A DNA stretch of 64,000 nt from Alcanivoracaceae bacterium (GCA_023146255.1 JAGLCJ010000003.1:496001-560000), one strand, 5' to 3'. Positions 32,883 through 41,147 are shown, numbered from the stretch's first letter. Program-made: numbers and translations. The notes: generated by a model from the letters alone, not told the origin.

Positions 32883-34010
32883 GTGCTGGCATCACCCCTT
32901 CGCATAGTGGCAGACGAAAATATGCCCGGTCTGGACATGTTCGAGGCACTGGGCACGGTGGTCACCCGGCCCGGAAGGGCTTTATCGGCGCGGGATCTTC
33001 AGCGGGCGGACGTTTTGCTGGTGCGCTCGGTTACCCGCGTCGACGCTGCCTTGCTGGAGGGCACACCGGTTCGTTTTGTTGGTTCGGCCACGATCGGAAC
33101 CGATCATATTGACCTGCCATGGCTGGGGCGAGCAGGTATCGGCTTTGCCCATGCACCGGGCTGCAATGCCATGGCGGTGGCAGAATATACCCTGCAAGCC
33201 GTGCTGGAGTGGCTGATAGCCGCAGGCCGGCAGGTGCCGGGCCTGACAGTCGGGGTGGTCGGTCGCGGTAACGTTGGCAGTCGGGTCGCCACCCTGATGC
33301 AGGCGCTGGGAGCAAAGGTGCTGTGCTGTGACCCGCCTCGACAGCGACGCGGAGAGCAAGTCGACGGCGGCTGGCAGACGCTGGACGCGACCCTTGGCTG
33401 CGATATTGTCTCGCTACATGTTCCGCTAATCCGGGAGGGAGCGGATTCCACCTGGCACCTGCTCGATCGGTCCCGGCTGGCGGCCCTTGCCCCCAATCAG
33501 CTGCTGATTAACAGCTGCCGGGGCCCGGTAGTGGACAACCTTTCGCTGACAGAACTTCCCCGCCGGCAGTTGCCCTCTCTGGTACTGGATGTCTGGGAAA
33601 ATGAGCCGCGCCTGATGCCGGCCCTGTTTGACCGGGTTTTTCGTGGCACCCCGCATATTGCCGGTTACAGTGTCGAAGGACGCTGGCGTGGTAGCAGAAT
33701 GGTGCTGCAGGGCTTGCACGGGTGGCTTGACCGGCATGACATCGGCTCGGAGCCACAATCAGTCGAATCAGAATGGTCGCAGCCGGTGGCCGGGCTGGCC
33801 GACCTGCTGGCTCTGCTGCGCAGCCGTTACCGGCTTGCTGATGACCACGATGGTCTGGCGACGTCACTGCAGGAGCCTGATCCCGGCAAGGCTTTTGATC
33901 TGCTCAGGAAGCAATACCCGCAGCGTCATGAAATGCGCGGAACGACAGTCAGCGGGGCGGTATCGCCGTCCCTGCTGGCGCTGCTCAGCGAGCTGGGCGT
34001 ACGCGTTTAG
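32883..34010 (+). CDS. pdxB: Erythronate-4-phosphate dehydrogenase
   Basis: A 375-residue D-2-hydroxyacid dehydrogenase family enzyme of pyridoxal phosphate synthesis. It has the family N-terminus (LRIVADENMPGLDMFEALG), GSATIGTDHID, the NAD-binding VGVVGRGNVGSRVATL and the catalytic Arg, Glu and His region (LINSCRGPVVDN, DVWENEPR, TPHIAGYSVEGR). The start is GTG at 32883, five bases after a perfect GGAGG; a longer frame from 32838 lacks homology. Its 3' end overlaps a small opposite-strand gene. Confidence 0.93.
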   Translation: MLASPLRIVADENMPGLDMFEALGTVVTRPGRALSARDLQRADVLLVRSVTRVDAALLEGTPVRFVGSATIGTDHIDLPWLGRAGIGFAHAPGCNAMAVAEYTLQAVLEWLIAAGRQVPGLTVGVVGRGNVGSRVATLMQALGAKVLCCDPPRQRRGEQVDGGWQTLDATLGCDIVSLHVPLIREGADSTWHLLDRSRLAALAPNQLLINSCRGPVVDNLSLTELPRRQLPSLVLDVWENEPRLMPALFDRVFRGTPHIAGYSVEGRWRGSRMVLQGLHGWLDRHDIGSEPQSVESEWSQPVAGLADLLALLRSRYRLADDHDGLATSLQEPDPGKAFDLLRKQYPQRHEMRGTTVSGAVSPSLLALLSELGVRV

Positions 34011-34161
34011 CCGGGTACTGCCAGCGCTGTTCGAGATCTTCACAGGCGCGGCGGATCATCTCTTCGGTGATCGGAATTTCCCGGCCAGCAGCATCAATCA
34101 GGGCGGCGCCCTGCAAATGGTTATTCGGGTTGCTGGAAGATTGTCGGGGTTGGGATTGCAT
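33985..34161 (-). CDS. PA1571-family small protein
   Basis: A 58-residue gene, easily overlooked because it is short and overlaps the last 26 bases of pdxB. The protein has a Gln/Asn/Ser-rich N-terminus and the recognisable family core LIDAAGREIPITEEMIRRAC followed by QRWQYP. I recognise this from small Pseudomonas proteins of the PA1571 type; the function is unknown. It is divergent from the NAD-kinase-like gene. Confidence 0.7.
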   Translation of the reverse strand: MQSQPRQSSSNPNNHLQGAALIDAAGREIPITEEMIRRACEDLEQRWQYPAKRVRPAR

Positions 34162-34277
34162 GGCTGGCTCCTGCGATTATGCTGCGGCCGGTTTTTCAGG
34201 TTGGTCTCGCCGTTTTTGCTCGGCAACCGCATTGTTGTTTCAGGATATGACTCTTTGATGAACACAGGATCAAAGTC

Positions 34278-35411
34278 GTGCTGAAGATCGGTCTGATCGT
34301 GAATCCGCTGGCCGGAATTGGCGGGGCCACCGGCCTCAAGGGCAGCGACGGCGAGGAAACCGTTGCCGAAGCGATGCGTCGTGGCGCTCGGCCTCAGGCG
34401 CCCGACAGGGCTGCCCGGGCGCTACGTGAGCTAGCTGGCGAGCCGGTTCGGCTGCTTGTCTGGCAAGGAGCCATGGGCGAGGACAGTGCTGCAGCTGCCG
34501 GCATCAGGGCCCAGGTGCTGGGGTATGTCAGCCCTCGCTCGACCCCGGCAGATACCCGTCAGGCAGCCGCAGTCATGCTGGAGCAGGGGGTCGACCTGCT
34601 GTTGTTTGCTGGCGGCGACGGTACCGCCCGGGACATCTGCGATGTGGTCGGCAGCCGAATCCCGGTGCTGGGGATTCCGGCGGGCTGCAAGATGCATTCA
34701 GCGGTTTATGCGGTGAACCCGGAGGCCGCCGGTCGACTGTTGCTGCAGCTGTGTCGTGGCGGGCTGGTCGGAGTGGCGGAAGCAGAGGTCAGGGATATCG
34801 ATGAACAGGCTTTCCGTCAGGGCATCGTCCGGGCGCGCCACTACGGGGTGATGCGGGTGCCGCAGGATGGCCGTTTCGTACAGCAGGTCAAATGCGGCGG
34901 CCAGGAGAACGAGACACTGGCGCAAGTGGAGCTGGCGGCCTGGCTGGTGACACAGCTGGATGATGACAGCTTCTGGCTGATGGGGTCCGGCTCGACGGTG
35001 GCCGAGGTGATGGCGCAGCTGGGGCTGCCAAACACCCTGCTGGGGGTGGATATCATTCGTGCCGGCGAGGTTGTTGCGGCGGATGTCAGTGCCGAACAGA
35101 TATTGCAGATCATTGCGGATGCCCCGGCCAGAGCGCTGATTACGGTAATCGGCGGTCAGGGCCATCTGCTTGGCCGCGGTAATCAGCAGTTCAGTCCGGC
35201 CGTCATTCGCCGTCTGGGGCGGGACAATTTTGTTGTTGCCGCTACCCGCAGCAAGTTGGCGGCACTGAACGGGCGGCCCCTGCTGGTAGATACCGGGGAC
35301 CCGGATCTCGATCGCCAGCTATGCGGCCTGATGCCAGTGGTGGCCGGGTATGAGGATACTCTGCTGGTGCAGGTATCAACGGACGCCAGTTCGGTAGCAG
35401 GTACCAAATAA
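34278..35411 (+). CDS. ATP-NAD kinase-like protein
   Basis: A 377-residue protein with the NAD-kinase fold signatures: an N-terminal IGLIVNPLAGIGG, the GGDGTARDI nucleotide motif (about residue 113) and GIPAGCKMHSAVYA. The C-terminal half (about 200-360) includes SGSTVAEVMAQLGLPNTLLG. It belongs to the long ATP-NAD/AcoX kinase branch rather than to canonical NadK, and its substrate is uncertain. It starts with GTG at 34278, with a weak AGGA upstream. A terminator follows directly. Confidence 0.8.
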   Translation: MLKIGLIVNPLAGIGGATGLKGSDGEETVAEAMRRGARPQAPDRAARALRELAGEPVRLLVWQGAMGEDSAAAAGIRAQVLGYVSPRSTPADTRQAAAVMLEQGVDLLLFAGGDGTARDICDVVGSRIPVLGIPAGCKMHSAVYAVNPEAAGRLLLQLCRGGLVGVAEAEVRDIDEQAFRQGIVRARHYGVMRVPQDGRFVQQVKCGGQENETLAQVELAAWLVTQLDDDSFWLMGSGSTVAEVMAQLGLPNTLLGVDIIRAGEVVAADVSAEQILQIIADAPARALITVIGGQGHLLGRGNQQFSPAVIRRLGRDNFVVAATRSKLAALNGRPLLVDTGDPDLDRQLCGLMPVVAGYEDTLLVQVSTDASSVAGTK

Positions 35412-35441
35412 TAAAGAAGGCGCCAACAGGCGCCTTCTTTA
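35412..35441. terminator. Bidirectional terminator between the NAD-kinase-like gene and htpX
   Basis: A perfect hairpin TAAAGAAGGCGCC / GGCGCCTTCTTTA with loop AACA. It lies immediately after the kinase-like stop and ten bases from the end of the converging htpX gene. Confidence 0.88.
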
Positions 35442-35450
35442 AATCACTGA

Positions 35451-36344
35451 TCAACCGTGGCGCTGTTCCTGCAGCGCAGCAATCCGGTCATCCAGCGGCG
35501 GGTGTGAGGCAAACATGGCCTTCAGACCCTGCAGGCCACCACCGTTAATACCGAACGCCACCATCGAATCGGGCATCTGGTTCGGCACGCCGTATTCCGC
35601 TTGCAGGCGTTGCAGGGCACTGATCATGCCGCGACGGTCTGCCAGCTGGGCACCGGCGGCGTCGGCGCGGTACTCACGCTGACGCGAAAACCAGGCAACG
35701 ATCATCATGGCGATAAAGCCGAGGACAATATCCATCACGATAGAAGTGATGTAGTAGCCGGGGCCAAGGCCGCGATCGTTCTTCAGCAGAACCCGGTCGA
35801 CGAAGAAGCCGATGACCCGGGCAAAGAAAATCACGAAGGTGTTGACCACGCCCTGTACCAGCGACAGGGTCACCATGTCGCCGTTGGCGACGTGACCGAT
35901 CTCATGCGCCATTACCGCTTTTACTTCTTCGGCGCTGAAGCGTTGCAGCATGCCCTCGGAAACGGCAACCAGAGCCTTGTTCTTGTTCCAGCCGGTGGCG
36001 AAGGCGTTGGCCTGCTGGGCCGGAAAAATACCAACTTCCGGCATGCCGATGCCAGCTTTGCGGGCCAGTTCCGCGACGGTGTCCATCAGCCAGCGCTCGT
36101 GATGGGTGCGTGGCTGGTCGATGACCTTGAGCCGGGTCGCCATCTTGGCCATCGGTTTCGAGATCAGTAGCGAGATAAAGGAGCCGGCAAAGCCAAATAC
36201 CAGAGCGAGCATGAACAGCGCTCGCATATCAAGATCGACGCCGTTCTGCGCCAGAATGCCGGAAAAGCCGAGCAGGTTCAGCACAACGCCGCCGACGACG
36301 ATAATCGCCAGGTTGGTGAGCAGAAAGAGCGCGACACGCTTCAT
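35451..36344 (-). CDS. htpX: Membrane zinc protease HtpX
   Basis: A 297-residue M48 metalloprotease of the inner membrane that degrades misfolded membrane proteins. Two N-terminal membrane helices, the zinc motif VMAHEIGHVANGDMV and the downstream glutamate region (FSRQREYRADAAGAQLAD) are intact. The neighbours (a small unknown protein, then alaA) match the order I recall around Pseudomonas htpX. Confidence 0.95.
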   Translation of the reverse strand: MKRVALFLLTNLAIIVVGGVVLNLLGFSGILAQNGVDLDMRALFMLALVFGFAGSFISLLISKPMAKMATRLKVIDQPRTHHERWLMDTVAELARKAGIGMPEVGIFPAQQANAFATGWNKNKALVAVSEGMLQRFSAEEVKAVMAHEIGHVANGDMVTLSLVQGVVNTFVIFFARVIGFFVDRVLLKNDRGLGPGYYITSIVMDIVLGFIAMMIVAWFSRQREYRADAAGAQLADRRGMISALQRLQAEYGVPNQMPDSMVAFGINGGGLQGLKAMFASHPPLDDRIAALQEQRHG

Positions 36345-36445
36345 GGGGGAGTTACTCCGTCAGGGGTTATGGCACCGATATGGGGGTGCCCGAGTGGCTT
36401 TCAAGGCCGGCCGGTTGGAGTGCGGAAAGGAGAAACAGTTCCGGC

Positions 36446-36934
36446 TTATTCGCTCTCACAGGGGCTGGCTGTGGGGGCCGTCGGCAGGATGATCTGCTGC
36501 GGTTGTGACGAGAAGAAGTAGCGCATCATGGCGCTGATCTTGCTCGACTCACCGCTGCGTAGTACCGCGCGGATCTGCTCGACCACGGTAATACGTTCTA
36601 CCATCAGCGACTCCGGCAGGTCCGGCATCGGCTGCTGGTAACGTATCTGCGACAACCCGCAAAGCAGCGTGAAGGCCTTGCCGGTCAGCACCGCCTGATC
36701 AATGCCATCCTGATAAATCATCGCTTCAAAGCGCAGGTAGTCCTCCTCGGCCAGCCACAGCATGGTGCCAAGGCAGGCCATATGCCGGTCCGAGTGCAGG
36801 CCGACATCATCGGGCGTATCAAGGCCGCAGATATCCTCGACATACACCGACGCCCGGCGCGGGAAGGCGCCGTACAGATGCAGCAGGATCAGGGCTGCGT
36901 CGCGGCAGAAGTCGTCGATATGCAGATCAGCCAA
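36446..36934 (-). CDS. Conserved hypothetical protein between htpX and alaA
   Basis: A 162-residue soluble, mainly helical protein (DDFCRDAALILLHLYGAFPRR, GLDTPDDVGLHSDRHMACL). I do not know its function; I recall a similar gene at this place in Pseudomonas. It begins with TTG, seven bases after GGGGAG, the best start available since no upstream ATG exists in frame. It starts 15 bases after alaA. Confidence 0.7.
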   Translation of the reverse strand: MADLHIDDFCRDAALILLHLYGAFPRRASVYVEDICGLDTPDDVGLHSDRHMACLGTMLWLAEEDYLRFEAMIYQDGIDQAVLTGKAFTLLCGLSQIRYQQPMPDLPESLMVERITVVEQIRAVLRSGESSKISAMMRYFFSSQPQQIILPTAPTASPCESE

Positions 36935-36949
36935 GCGCTCGCTCCCCGA

Positions 36950-38179
36950 TTATTTTTTCTTGCGCATGCGTTCGAGGTAACGACCGATACGACCGATGGA
37001 TTCGCGCAGATCATCCGGATTCGGCAGGAACACGATGCGGAAGTGATCCGGCTTCGGCCAGTTGAAGGCGGTGCCCTGAACCACCAGCACCTTTTCCTGA
37101 CGCAGCAGGTCGAGTGCAAATGCCTCGTCGTCCTCGATCGGATACATCTCCGGATCAAGCCGTGGGAACAGATACAGTGCCGACTTCGGTTTGACACAGC
37201 TGACACCGGGGATCTCGTTAAGCAACTGCCAGGCCAGATCGCGCTGCTTGCCAAGCCGGCCGGTCGGCAGCACCAGATCATCAATGCTCTGATAGCCCCC
37301 CAGCGCGGTCTGGATGGCGTGTTGTGCCGGGACATTGGCACACAGCCGCATTGAAGCCAGCATTTCCAGACCTTCAATAAAATCGCGGGCACGGTGCTTG
37401 GCACCGGACACCACCAGCCAGCCGGAGCGGAAACCGGCGGCGCGGTAGCTTTTTGACAGACCGTTGAAAGTGACAAACAGCAGATCATCAGCCATTGACG
37501 CGATCGAGATGTGTTTTTCCTCGTCGTAGAGAATCTTGTCGTAGATCTCGTCGGCGAACACGATCAGATCATTCTCGCGGGCAATGTTGAGCAATTCGCG
37601 CAGAAACGCTTCGCTGTAATTGGCGCCAGTCGGATTGTTCGGGTTGATAATCACCAGCGCACGGGTACGCGGTGAAATCTTGGCGCGAATATCGTCCAGT
37701 GCCGGCTGCCAGTCCTGCTGTTCGTCACACAGGTAGTGCACCGGTGTGCCACCGGAAAGGCGTACTGCAGCGGTCCACAGCGGATAGTCCGGTGCCGGCA
37801 ACAGAATCTCGTCACCGTTATTCACCAGCGCCTGCATTGCCATGACGATCAGTTCGGAGACACCGTTGCCGATAATGATGTCGTCGATGGTGACACCCTT
37901 GATGCCCTTTTCCTGGGTGTAGTGCATCACCGCCTTGCGCGCCGGGAACAGACCCTTGGAGTGACAGTAGCCACTGGAGTCGGGCAGGTTGTGAATCACG
38001 TCCTGCAGAATCTCCTCCGGCGCCTCGAAGCCGAACGGGGCCGGATTGCCGATATTCAGCTTGATGATGCGGTGGCCTTCCTCTTCCATGCGGTTGGCTT
38101 CGCGCAGCACCGGGCCGCGGATGTCATAGCAGACACCCTTGAGTTTGTCCGACTTGTGGATCTGTTCCGGGTTGCTCAT
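36950..38179 (-). CDS. alaA: Alanine transaminase AlaA type
   Basis: A 409-residue class I PLP aminotransferase very similar to E. coli AlaA/YfbQ, which makes alanine from pyruvate and glutamate. Motifs: NIGNPAPFGFEAPEE, NNPTGANYS, the aspartate in VFADEIYDKILYD, the PLP lysine in FNGLSKSYRAAGFRSGW and the C-terminal arginine (DHFRIVFLPNPDD). The Met start gives the normal length. Confidence 0.93.
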   Translation of the reverse strand: MSNPEQIHKSDKLKGVCYDIRGPVLREANRMEEEGHRIIKLNIGNPAPFGFEAPEEILQDVIHNLPDSSGYCHSKGLFPARKAVMHYTQEKGIKGVTIDDIIIGNGVSELIVMAMQALVNNGDEILLPAPDYPLWTAAVRLSGGTPVHYLCDEQQDWQPALDDIRAKISPRTRALVIINPNNPTGANYSEAFLRELLNIARENDLIVFADEIYDKILYDEEKHISIASMADDLLFVTFNGLSKSYRAAGFRSGWLVVSGAKHRARDFIEGLEMLASMRLCANVPAQHAIQTALGGYQSIDDLVLPTGRLGKQRDLAWQLLNEIPGVSCVKPKSALYLFPRLDPEMYPIEDDEAFALDLLRQEKVLVVQGTAFNWPKPDHFRIVFLPNPDDLRESIGRIGRYLERMRKKK

Positions 38180-38203
38180 TACGCTGACTCTGAAAAAGAG
38201 TAA

Positions 38204-38225
38204 AGCGGCATTCTACAATGCCGCT
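38204..38225 (-). terminator. Possible terminator between the GST gene and alaA
   Basis: A perfect 9-bp hairpin AGCGGCATT / AATGCCGCT with a four-base loop, followed on the minus strand by an interrupted T-rich stretch (TTTACTCTTTTT). It lies 34 bases after the GST stop. The T-run is not continuous, so termination may be weak. Confidence 0.4.
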
Positions 38226-38258
38226 GAAAAGCCTGTATATGCGGGTTGTCCGGGAAAA

Positions 38259-38918
38259 TCAGGGTTTTGCCCTGACTTTTTCGACAAACACACTTTCCTT
38301 TTCGATGGCTTTGGCAAAGCCGGGTAGGGCATGCATGCGAGAGGTGTGTGCCGCCAGATTCGGGAATTGGCTGGCATCGACCATTTCACCGCCATGGCGC
38401 AGGTTGACCAGTTGGCTGGCCAGCGCGATGTCGGCAATAGTCATCTGCTCGCCGAGCAGGTAGTTCTTGCCGGTCAGTTCCTGATCCAGATAGGCGAACA
38501 GTGGCGGGATGCTGGTGCGCAGTGCCTTCTGCACCCTGTCTTCATCACAGGGTTTGCCAATCAGCGGCATGATGACCCGGTTGCGGAACACGCTGAAGGT
38601 GCAGGTCACGCCCAGTTCATAATCGGCGAATTTCTCATACCAGCTGCAGCGCGCCTGATCCCAGGGGTCGGTCGGGTAGAGCGGGGTTTCCGGAAACAGC
38701 GATTCCAGATAGCGACAAATCACTGCCGAGTCAGCGATGACTCGATCGCCGTGCTGCAGCACCGGAATACGCTTGAGCGGATTCAGTTTGACGAAGTCTT
38801 CCGGCGGGTTATTCGGGTCGATATGAATGGCTTCAAACGGAATGCCTTTCTCCTGCATGAATACCCGGGTTTTGCGCACAAACGGGGAGAGGGCAGCGCC
38901 GTACAACTTGAGGTCCAT
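38259..38918 (-). CDS. Glutathione S-transferase family protein
   Basis: A 219-residue GST with a thioredoxin-like N-terminal domain (LKLYGAALSPFVRKTRVFM, LKRIPVLQHGDRVIADSAVI with cis-Pro and the Asp-Ser glutathione pair) and an all-helical C-terminal domain (YLLGEQMTIADIALASQLV, the N-capping box). The catalytic residue is probably the Ser of LSPF. The Met at 38918 follows GGAG and begins the domain; the longer open frame runs into the tRNA cluster. Confidence 0.88.
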   Translation of the reverse strand: MDLKLYGAALSPFVRKTRVFMQEKGIPFEAIHIDPNNPPEDFVKLNPLKRIPVLQHGDRVIADSAVICRYLESLFPETPLYPTDPWDQARCSWYEKFADYELGVTCTFSVFRNRVIMPLIGKPCDEDRVQKALRTSIPPLFAYLDQELTGKNYLLGEQMTIADIALASQLVNLRHGGEMVDASQFPNLAAHTSRMHALPGFAKAIEKESVFVEKVRAKP

Positions 38919-39025
38919 GGGAATCTCCGGAAAAAAGTGAGCGGCTATATGAACAAGGCAGTGATTTCCCGTCAATGGCCCTTGACGTGCCGCGGGGGCA
39001 ACCCTAGACTTGCGCCGCTTTCCGG

Positions 39026-39101
39026 GTCCCCTTCGTCTAGAGGCCCAGGACACCGCCCTTTCACGGCGGTAACAGGGGTTCGAATCCCCTAGGGGACGCC
39101 A
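39026..39101 (+). tRNA. tRNA-Glu (TTC)
   Basis: A 76-base cloverleaf nearly identical to E. coli tRNA-Glu: acceptor GTCCCCT paired to AGGGGAC, anticodon loop CTTTCAC giving TTC, T-loop TTCGAAT and encoded CCA. Confidence 0.97.
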
Positions 39102-39127
39102 TCTTCACCGATGGCAGGAAATAGCAA

Positions 39128-39203
39128 GCGGGTGTAGCTCAGTTGGTAGAGCGCGACCTTGCCAAGGTCGAGGTCACGAGTTCGAGCCTCGTTACCCGCT
39201 CCA
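39128..39203 (+). tRNA. tRNA-Gly (GCC)
   Basis: A 76-base cloverleaf: acceptor GCGGGTG / TACCCGC, anticodon loop TTGCCAA giving GCC, T-loop TTCGAGC and encoded CCA. It lies 26 bases after tRNA-Glu, probably on one transcript. Confidence 0.97.
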
Positions 39204-39211
39204 TCTTTATC

Positions 39212-39243
39212 AGAACGGCGCCCTTTGTGGCGCCGTTTCTGTT
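39212..39243 (+). terminator. Terminator of the tRNA-Glu/tRNA-Gly unit
   Basis: Hairpin AACGGCGCC / GGCGCCGTT with a six-base loop, followed by the T-rich TTCTGTTT. It lies eleven bases after the tRNA-Gly CCA. Confidence 0.8.
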
Positions 39244-39274
39244 TCTGCGTTGGTAGCGTCGGGGTTGGGTGCGG

Positions 39275-39382
39275 CCATCGGTATGGTTTACCCCTCCAGG
39301 ACCCGCCGTGAACCCATCCCTGGGGGCTTGTGTTCGGCATCCATGCCTCACACAGTCCCGGAGGGGTAAACCATACCAATGG
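39275..39382 (-). repeat. Hairpin repeat element C
   Basis: Arms of 28 bases (39275-39302 and 39355-39382) pair at 26 positions around a 52-base core. On the minus strand the core contains GAGGCATGGATGCCGAAC and CAGGGATGGGTTCACGG, close to element B. Both mismatches are C/A or A/C on the plus strand, so they become G-U pairs in a minus-strand RNA, the strand on which the core reads like B and D. The stem sequence is unrelated to the other copies. Confidence 0.87.
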
Positions 39383-39491
39383 CTCCCGACATCTCTGCCA
39401 ATATCAGTGAAAAACACTCGAAGATGGCGCTCATTGGGTTCGCTGCGGAACTTGGTCTTTTTTATGATCGAGGCCGGCACGGAGATGGGGA

Positions 39492-39601
39492 GCGGGGTGT
39501 GCGGTTGCGCTGTCCGGGACTGTGTGAGGCAGGGATGCCGAACCCAAGCCTACAGGGACGTATTCACGGCGGGTCCCGGACAGCGCAACCGCACACCCCG
39601 C
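39492..39601 (+). repeat. Hairpin repeat element D
   Basis: A perfect 29-bp inverted repeat (39492-39520 and 39573-39601) around a 52-base core containing GAGGCAGGGATGCCGAAC and CTACAGGGACGTATTCAC. It is divergently oriented with respect to element C, 109 bases away. The outer stem GCGGGGTGTGCGGTTGCGC is specific to this copy. Confidence 0.9.
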
Positions 39602-39626
39602 CGCACAGAGTCGCACCACGTAGAAC

Positions 39627-39692
39627 AAAAAAAGGGGCCACCGAAGTGACCCCTTTTCTACAGATTGGCTCCGCCTGCTGGGCTCGAACCAG
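39627..39692 (-). pseudogene. Duplicated 3' end of tRNA-Asn with its terminator
   Basis: These 66 bases match 39755-39819 except for one extra G in the terminator stem. They contain the UUCG-loop terminator and the tRNA-Asn 3' third (acceptor 3' strand, T-arm, CCA). The 5' two thirds of the tRNA are missing. Beyond the breakpoint lie a palindrome and rearranged anticodon-arm fragments (39692-39750). It is a remnant of a tandem tRNA gene or an attachment-type duplication. Confidence 0.8.
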
Positions 39693-39749
39693 GCGAATTC
39701 AATTGAATTCGCCACTGATTAACTGCGGGCGTCAGCCCGCCAATCAGTG
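39692..39749. repeat. Two abutting palindromes inside the broken tRNA-Asn copy
   Basis: The first is the perfect 22-bp palindrome GGCGAATTCAATTGAATTCGCC (39692-39713). The second overlaps its last base: CACTGATT / AATCAGTG (39713-39720 and 39742-39749) with an inner GCGGGC / GCCCGC stem and GTCA loop. The arms CACTGATTAAC and AATCAGTGGG both correspond to the tRNA-Asn anticodon arm, in opposite orientations. Confidence 0.75.
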
Positions 39750-39754
39750 GGCAT

Positions 39755-39785
39755 AAAAAAAGGGCCACCGAAGTGACCCCTTTTC
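39755..39785 (-). terminator. Terminator of tRNA-Asn
   Basis: On the minus strand, GGGGTCAC-TTCG-GTGGCCC with a stable TTCG tetraloop is followed by seven T. It starts eight bases after the tRNA-Asn CCA. Confidence 0.88.
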
Positions 39786-39792
39786 TACAGAT

Positions 39793-39868
39793 TGGCTCCG
39801 CCTGCTGGGCTCGAACCAGCGACCCACTGATTAACAGTCAGTTGCTCTACCGACTGAGCTAAGGCGGA
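39793..39868 (-). tRNA. tRNA-Asn (GTT)
   Basis: A 76-base cloverleaf on the minus strand: acceptor TCCGCCT / GGCGGA, anticodon loop CTGTTAA giving GTT, T-loop TTCGAGC and encoded CCA. It is the intact copy of the duplicated region. Confidence 0.97.
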
Positions 39869-39962
39869 ATAACTGAGGCCGCGAATCATAGTGGCGGTCC
39901 CGGAGAGGGTCAACCCCTCTCCTGACCGTTTGCTGCTTATTTATACGCGGCGTGTTGCTTCC

Positions 39963-41147
39963 TTATTTAGCCAGTACGGCGGCGATGCGCTCGACCGCAG
40001 ATTTCAGCGTGTCGAGGCTCACGGCAAACGACAGCCGCAGGCAGCCCGGGGTGCCAAAGGCGGAACCCGGTACCAGCGCGACGCCACCTTCGAGCAGCTT
40101 CTCGGCCAGCTCCAGGTCGTCCTTCAGGCCCAGATTGCGGATTGCCTGATTGAAGTCGGCAAAGGCATAGAAGGTGCCATCGCCCTCAAGGCAGGTCACG
40201 CCCGGCAGGGCATTCAGCGCCGCTACCAGCCAGTCGTGACGGGACTTGAAGGCCACAACCATCTCGGCGACGCACTCCTGAGGGCCATTCAGCGCCGCTT
40301 CTGCGGCAGCCTGGCTGATCGACGCCGGGTTCGAGGTGCTCTGGCTCTGGACGTTGGTCATCGCCTTGATCAGTTTGGCCGGGCCGGCGGCATAGCCGAT
40401 ACGCCAGCCGGTCATGCTGTAGGCCTTGGAGACGCCATTCATGACGATGGTGCGGTCATACAGGTCCGGGCAGACATTGAGGATGTTCACGAACGGTTTG
40501 CCGGTCCAGAGGATATGCTCGTACATATCGTCGGTGGCGATCAGGATATTCGGGTGCTTGCGCAGCACCGCGCCGATCTCGGCCAGTTCTTCCGCGGTGT
40601 AGGCGATGCCGCTCGGGTTGGACGGGCTGTTGATCACGAACAGGCGGGTTTTCGCCGTGATGGCCTTTTCTACCTGTTCGGCGCTGACCTTGAAGCGTTG
40701 CTCGACGCTGGTTTCGATGATTACCGGCTCGCCGCCGGCGATCAGCACCATATCCGGGTAGGAAACCCAGTACGGCGCCGGGATGATGGCTTCATCGCCA
40801 TCATTGAGAAATGCCAGCGCCATGTTGAAAAAGCTCTGCTTGCCGCCGGAGGACACCAGGATCTGGTTTGGCTGATAGTCCAGGCCGTTCTCGCGCTTGA
40901 ATTTGGCGGCCACGGCTTTTTTCAGGCCGGGGGTGCCGTCAACGGCGGTGTATTTGGTTTTGCCCTGTTGAATCGCGTCGATCGCCGCTTGTTTGATATG
41001 ATCCGGCGTATCGAAGTCCGGCTCACCGACGCCGAGTCCGATAATGTCTTTGCCCTGAGCGCGCAGTTCTGCCGCACGGTTGGATACTGCCAGGGTAGGA
41101 GAGGGCTTGATGCGTTGTACGCGGTCGGAAAGATTGAGTTCGGACAT
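39963..41147 (-). CDS. Aspartate aminotransferase, class I
   Basis: A 394-residue PLP aminotransferase of the group-I bacterial aspartate aminotransferase type (GLGVGEPDFDTPDHI, SGGKQSFFN, APYWVSYPD, NSPSNPSG, the PLP lysine in MNGVSKAYSMTGWRIGYAAG). The ATG at 41147 has GAGGAG upstream and gives the family N-terminus (LSDRVQRIKPSPTLAVSNRA). It is divergent from uvrB, sharing a 119-base promoter region, the same arrangement I recall in Pseudomonas. Confidence 0.9.
   Translation of the reverse strand: MSELNLSDRVQRIKPSPTLAVSNRAAELRAQGKDIIGLGVGEPDFDTPDHIKQAAIDAIQQGKTKYTAVDGTPGLKKAVAAKFKRENGLDYQPNQILVSSGGKQSFFNMALAFLNDGDEAIIPAPYWVSYPDMVLIAGGEPVIIETSVEQRFKVSAEQVEKAITAKTRLFVINSPSNPSGIAYTAEELAEIGAVLRKHPNILIATDDMYEHILWTGKPFVNILNVCPDLYDRTIVMNGVSKAYSMTGWRIGYAAGPAKLIKAMTNVQSQSTSNPASISQAAAEAALNGPQECVAEMVVAFKSRHDWLVAALNALPGVTCLEGDGTFYAFADFNQAIRNLGLKDDLELAEKLLEGGVALVPGSAFGTPGCLRLSFAVSLDTLKSAVERIAAVLAK

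Noticed and set aside
39089..39756. Open frames across tRNA genes and hairpin elements C and D
   Set aside because: They cross tRNAs, terminators and structured repeats, and their only similarity is the translated repeat core.
39627..39819. Direct repeats as attL/attR of a present genomic island
   Set aside because: Only 62 bases lie between the copies, with no integrase or cargo, so at most it is a scar.
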